Assembly: GCA_964410725.1 (NCBI GenBank)
Contig: CAYPID010000034.1
Span: forward strand, 1-25,826
Origin: CALAZP01 sp964410725
GTDB lineage: Bacteria > Bacteroidota > Bacteroidia > Chitinophagales > Saprospiraceae
Direction of reading: 5' to 3'
Length of the DNA stretch: 25,826 nucleotides
The translations under genes and the position numbers were made by a program. The number at the start of each line of letters is the position of its first letter. The stretch's first letter is position 1. Shown in pieces: positions 23,157-25,826 of the stretch. The notes under the pieces were generated by a model, which did no database searches, had not been told where the DNA came from, and worked only from the letters and a program-made list of their open reading frames with translations.

Positions 23157-24185
23157 CTACTCAAATAAAGAAGGGTTTTTTCCCGGAGGGACTATCCCTA
23201 AATGTTTGTATGCTTTAACAGTGGCTTCCCTGCCTCTTGGCGTTCGTTGAATAAACCCCTGCATGATTAAAAAAGGTTCATGAACTTCTTCTATAGTGCC
23301 CGCCTCTTCGCCAACTGCGGTAGCAATAGTAGAAATACCCACCGGACCTCCTTTAAATTTTTCAACTATTGTACTCAATATTCTATTGTCCATTTCATCT
23401 AGGCCATCCCCATCAACATTGAGGGCATCCAACCCAAATTGAGCAATTCCTAAATCAATGCTTCCGTTTCCTTTAACCTGGGCAAAATCTCTAATCCTTC
23501 TAAGTAAGGCATTGGCAATTCTAGGGGTTCCCCTGCTTCTTCGGGCAATTTCTGCCGCGCCTTGACTGTCGATAGGAACTTCTAAAATTTGCGCAGACCG
23601 ATGAATGATTTTTTCCAATGTTGCCTGATCGTAATAGTCCAAATGGCAATTAATTCCAAATCTGGCTCGCATGGGAGAAGTGAGCAGTCCCATCCGCGTC
23701 GTCGCTCCTACCAATGTAAATGGATTCAAGTTAATTTGAATGCTTCTGGCATTTGGACCACTGTCAATCATAATATCTATATGGTAATCTTCCATAGCAG
23801 AATACAAATATTCTTCCACTACGGTATTGAGCCGGTGTATTTCGTCGATAAATAAAACGTCACCTTCTTCTAAGTTGGTCAAGAGACCTGCTAAATCACC
23901 AGGTTTTTCTAAAACTGGCCCGGAAGACATCTTGAGATTAGCGCCTAATTCGTGGGCAATGATGTGAGATAAAGTGGTCTTACCCAAACCAGGAGGTCCA
24001 TGCAGCAATACGTGATCTAAAGCTTCCGATCGTTGCTTTGCGGCTGTGATGAAAACTTTGAGGTTGTCCACAATTTTGGGCTGACCGGAAAATTCACCTA
24101 ACGCCTTTGGCCTAAGGGTTTGCTCCAGTTGTTCCGCATCTTTTTCGAATCCCTCACCAAGGGTGCCAGCTAACAAATCCTTCAT
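23157..24185 (-). CDS. ruvB: Holliday junction branch migration helicase RuvB
   Basis: A 342-residue AAA+ motor that drives branch migration with RuvA during recombination repair. Walker A is GPPGLGKT (63-70), Walker B is FIDEIHRL (112-119), followed by GATTRMGLLTSPMRARFG (160-177) with the arginine-finger region near Arg173. TPRIANALLRR and a C-terminal winged helix with HEPFLIMQGFIQRTPRGREAT follow. The length is normal. It is the first gene of a three-gene minus-strand unit with the split 5'-nucleotidase genes. The upstream 118 bp are shared with the divergent icd gene. ruvA and ruvC are not adjacent. Confidence 0.97.
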   Translation of the reverse strand: MKDLLAGTLGEGFEKDAEQLEQTLRPKALGEFSGQPKIVDNLKVFITAAKQRSEALDHVLLHGPPGLGKTTLSHIIAHELGANLKMSSGPVLEKPGDLAGLLTNLEEGDVLFIDEIHRLNTVVEEYLYSAMEDYHIDIMIDSGPNARSIQINLNPFTLVGATTRMGLLTSPMRARFGINCHLDYYDQATLEKIIHRSAQILEVPIDSQGAAEIARRSRGTPRIANALLRRIRDFAQVKGNGSIDLGIAQFGLDALNVDGDGLDEMDNRILSTIVEKFKGGPVGISTIATAVGEEAGTIEEVHEPFLIMQGFIQRTPRGREATVKAYKHLGIVPPGKNPSLFE

Positions 24186-24263
24186 TTATCAAAATTACGA
24201 AGTATTCCGCAATCTAAGTATGCTAAATATTTGTTAACACTACAGCATAAGGCAAATAAATTT

Positions 24264-24271
24264 TAACTTTG
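24264..24271 (+). promoter_or_regulatory. Candidate -7 promoter box of icd
   Basis: TAACTTTG matches the Bacteroidota -7 consensus TAnnTTTG exactly and lies 32 nt before the icd ATG, a sensible leader length. No TTTG occurs at the ideal -33 distance. The nearest, at 24230-24233, is 10 nt too far upstream. Confidence 0.5.
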
Positions 24272-24303
24272 CACAAAATTTTTTAAGACCCTATAAAGAC
24301 TTT

Positions 24304-25572
24304 ATGATGAGTGGAAATAAGATAACCATTGAGAACGGCAAATTAGTTGTACCTAACGATCCCATTATCCCTTTTATAGAGGGGGATGGCATTGGTCCAG
24401 ATATTTGGGCAGCTTCTGAAAAAGTGTTGGATGCTGCAGTTGAAAAGGCTTATAATGGTGCCAAAAAAATACATTGGAGAGAGGTCTTAGCAGGTCAGAA
24501 AGCATTTGATCAAACTGGTGAGTGGTTGCCTGATGCCACCTTAGAAGATATTAAAACCTATTTGGTGGCCATCAAAGGTCCATTAACCACACCTGTTGGT
24601 GGTGGAATCCGATCATTGAATGTCGCCTTACGGCAAAAATTAGATTTGTTTGCCTGCGTAAGACCTGTGCAGTACTTCAAAGGAGTACCGTCTCCAGTAA
24701 AGGCGCCTGAAAAAGTAGATATGGTCATTTTCAGAGAAAATACTGAAGATATCTATGCGGGTATTGAATACCTTAATGGTTCCAAAGAAGCTGAAAAGCT
24801 CAAGAAATTTTTGATAGAAGAGTTGGGTGTGAATCAAATCAGATTCCCTGATACCGTTTCTCTGGGAATTAAGCCAGTTTCTGTGGAAGGAACCGAAAGA
24901 TTGGTTAGAGCAGCTATTGATTATGCGTTAGATAATTCTCTTCCTTCAGTTACCTTAGTTCATAAGGGTAACATTATGAAATATACCGAAGGAAAATTCA
25001 AAGAATGGGGCTACGAACTGGCCGAAAGGGAATACAGCGACCGTGTGTTTACCTGGGCTCAGTACGATAGAATTCTTGCAGAAAGTGGTGCAGAAGCTGC
25101 CAATAAGGCTCAAAAAGATGCCTTGTCTAAAGGGGCTGTTTTGATTAAGGATGTAATTGCAGATGCATTTTTACAACAGATTCTACTAAGACCTGATGAT
25201 TACTCTGTTATCGCTACACTTAATCTAAATGGCGATTATATTTCCGATGCTTTAGCTGCAGAGGTAGGGGGTATTGGAATTGCACCTGGTGCGAATATTA
25301 ATTATCAAACTGGTATGGCTATTTTTGAAGCCACCCACGGAACTGCCCCTAAGTATGCAGGTCAAGATAAGGTAAATCCTAGTTCTGTTATCCTTTCAGG
25401 TGAGATGATGTTGAGATATATGGGTTGGAAGGAAGCTGCTGATTTAATTCTTAAAGGAATGGATGGAGCAATCGGAAATAAAAAAGTTACTTATGATTTC
25501 CATAGGTTAATGGATGGAGCTACCTTGCTTAAGTGCTCTGAGTTCGGTGATGAATTAATCAAAAATATGTAA
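24304..25572 (+). CDS. icd: NADP-dependent isocitrate dehydrogenase
   Basis: A 422-residue homologue of E. coli Icd, which oxidatively decarboxylates isocitrate to 2-oxoglutarate in the TCA cycle. Substrate residues match: Ser104 and Asn106 in GGGIRSLNVALRQ, Arg110, Arg120, Arg144, Lys221 and Asp311. Ser104 corresponds to the E. coli phosphorylation site. NADP specificity is indicated by Lys350-Tyr351 in HGTAPKYAG, and by Tyr397 and Arg401 in VTYDFHRLM. The length fits the homodimeric bacterial type. It begins 32 nt after a -7 box, is divergent from ruvB, and ends 30 nt before a strong terminator, so it is monocistronic. An alternative start one codon later (second Met) is possible. Confidence 0.96.
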   Translation: MMSGNKITIENGKLVVPNDPIIPFIEGDGIGPDIWAASEKVLDAAVEKAYNGAKKIHWREVLAGQKAFDQTGEWLPDATLEDIKTYLVAIKGPLTTPVGGGIRSLNVALRQKLDLFACVRPVQYFKGVPSPVKAPEKVDMVIFRENTEDIYAGIEYLNGSKEAEKLKKFLIEELGVNQIRFPDTVSLGIKPVSVEGTERLVRAAIDYALDNSLPSVTLVHKGNIMKYTEGKFKEWGYELAEREYSDRVFTWAQYDRILAESGAEAANKAQKDALSKGAVLIKDVIADAFLQQILLRPDDYSVIATLNLNGDYISDALAAEVGGIGIAPGANINYQTGMAIFEATHGTAPKYAGQDKVNPSSVILSGEMMLRYMGWKEAADLILKGMDGAIGNKKVTYDFHRLMDGATLLKCSEFGDELIKNM

Positions 25573-25601
25573 TGGTATTCAACCATTAAAGATTCTTTTC
25601 C

Positions 25602-25637
25602 AGCGGCTGAACTATTAAAGTTCAGCCGCTTTTATTT
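25602..25637 (+). terminator. Intrinsic terminator of icd
   Basis: A perfect 12-bp stem: AGCGGCTGAACT (25602-25613) and AGTTCAGCCGCT (25619-25630) with a 5-nt loop, followed by TTTATTTT. It starts 30 nt after the icd stop codon. The stem is GC-rich at its base and clearly stable. Confidence 0.9.
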
Positions 25638-25675
25638 TGGGGAATACCGAGTAGCTAATGACTTCTATTTTCTAA

Positions 25676-25697
25676 ACACTAGATGTCTATCTAGTGT
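25676..25697. repeat. 9-bp perfect inverted repeat
   Basis: ACACTAGAT (25676-25684) and ATCTAGTGT (25689-25697) are separated by GTCT. No T-tract follows, so it is not a standard terminator. It could be an operator or part of a regulatory leader of a gene beyond the window. Nothing else is recognised from 25640 to 25826. Confidence 0.4.
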
Positions 25698-25826
25698 AGG
25701 ATTGACAAATATTGAATGGGAGAATGAACGAGTCATATTTATTTGCCTGATTCGTCCTACGATCTCTCCTTAAGTTGTATCTATGCGTTTCAAGTATAAC
25801 GGATTTCAATTAATTAATCATTTTAC

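Noticed and set aside
24190..24197. TAATTTTG on the minus strand as a -7 box for ruvB
   Set aside because: It matches the consensus but ends only 4 nt before the ATG, which would leave no leader. There is no clear -33 element.
1..25826. CRISPR array, insertion sequence or prophage
   Set aside because: No regularly spaced repeats, transposase, integrase or phage genes were seen on either strand. The gap could hide one, but nothing visible supports it.

Overview
This window comes from a Bacteroidota chromosome, most likely the Cytophagales/Saprospirales side of the phylum (inference). The evidence is AT-rich DNA, many lipoproteins with LxxC-type lipoboxes, no obvious Shine-Dalgarno sequences, TAnnTTTG -7 promoter boxes, and families typical of the phylum: DUF5777 barrels, a cysteine-poor DksA-like protein and a split 5'-nucleotidase. 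About 20 protein genes, two tRNA genes and one 100-N assembly gap are visible.

Left part (1-7430), envelope and lipid metabolism. A CorA-type Mg/Co channel is followed by a tight run of a DUF2892 membrane protein, a YceI-like periplasmic lipid-binding protein and a DUF5777 outer-membrane barrel. This run meets, tail to tail, a DksA-like protein that has lost most zinc ligands and carries a long basic-then-acidic tail. Divergent from that is a KASIII-type condensing enzyme one base upstream of a formylglycine-generating-enzyme-like lipoprotein. A four-helix, His-containing membrane protein overlaps the latter tail to tail. A long HMG-CoA synthase-family protein follows.

Centre (7538-18844), an extracytoplasmic heme locus of the type best known from Planctomycetes. 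Four + strand genes are packed within 10 nt of each other: an exported TIM-barrel sugar isomerase/epimerase-like protein, a PSCyt1-PSCyt2-PSD1 lipoprotein with two CxxCH motifs, a Tat-exported DUF1501 protein, and a DUF2231-cytochrome c-LRR-like membrane protein. Converging on it with no spacer is an 1142-residue beta-propeller/HEAT/heme lipoprotein. Divergent from that is a PAP2/vanadium-haloperoxidase lipoprotein with all vanadate-pocket motifs intact. These genes plausibly form one envelope oxidation/electron-transfer system. The substrate is unknown, and no SusCD pair or sulfatase is present.

Right part (18845-25826), housekeeping. A gene-poor stretch holds the gap. Next come tRNA-Pro(UGG) and tRNA-Ser(GCU) with their own promoter and a terminator, then dnaA, a ruvB-led operon with a 5'-nucleotidase split into two genes in reversed domain order, and divergently NADP-isocitrate dehydrogenase with a -7 box and a strong terminator.

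Recurring oddities are three tail-to-tail gene pairs that overlap or touch with no room for a terminator, and perfect inverted repeats in two divergent promoter regions. No CRISPR array, transposase or prophage gene was seen.
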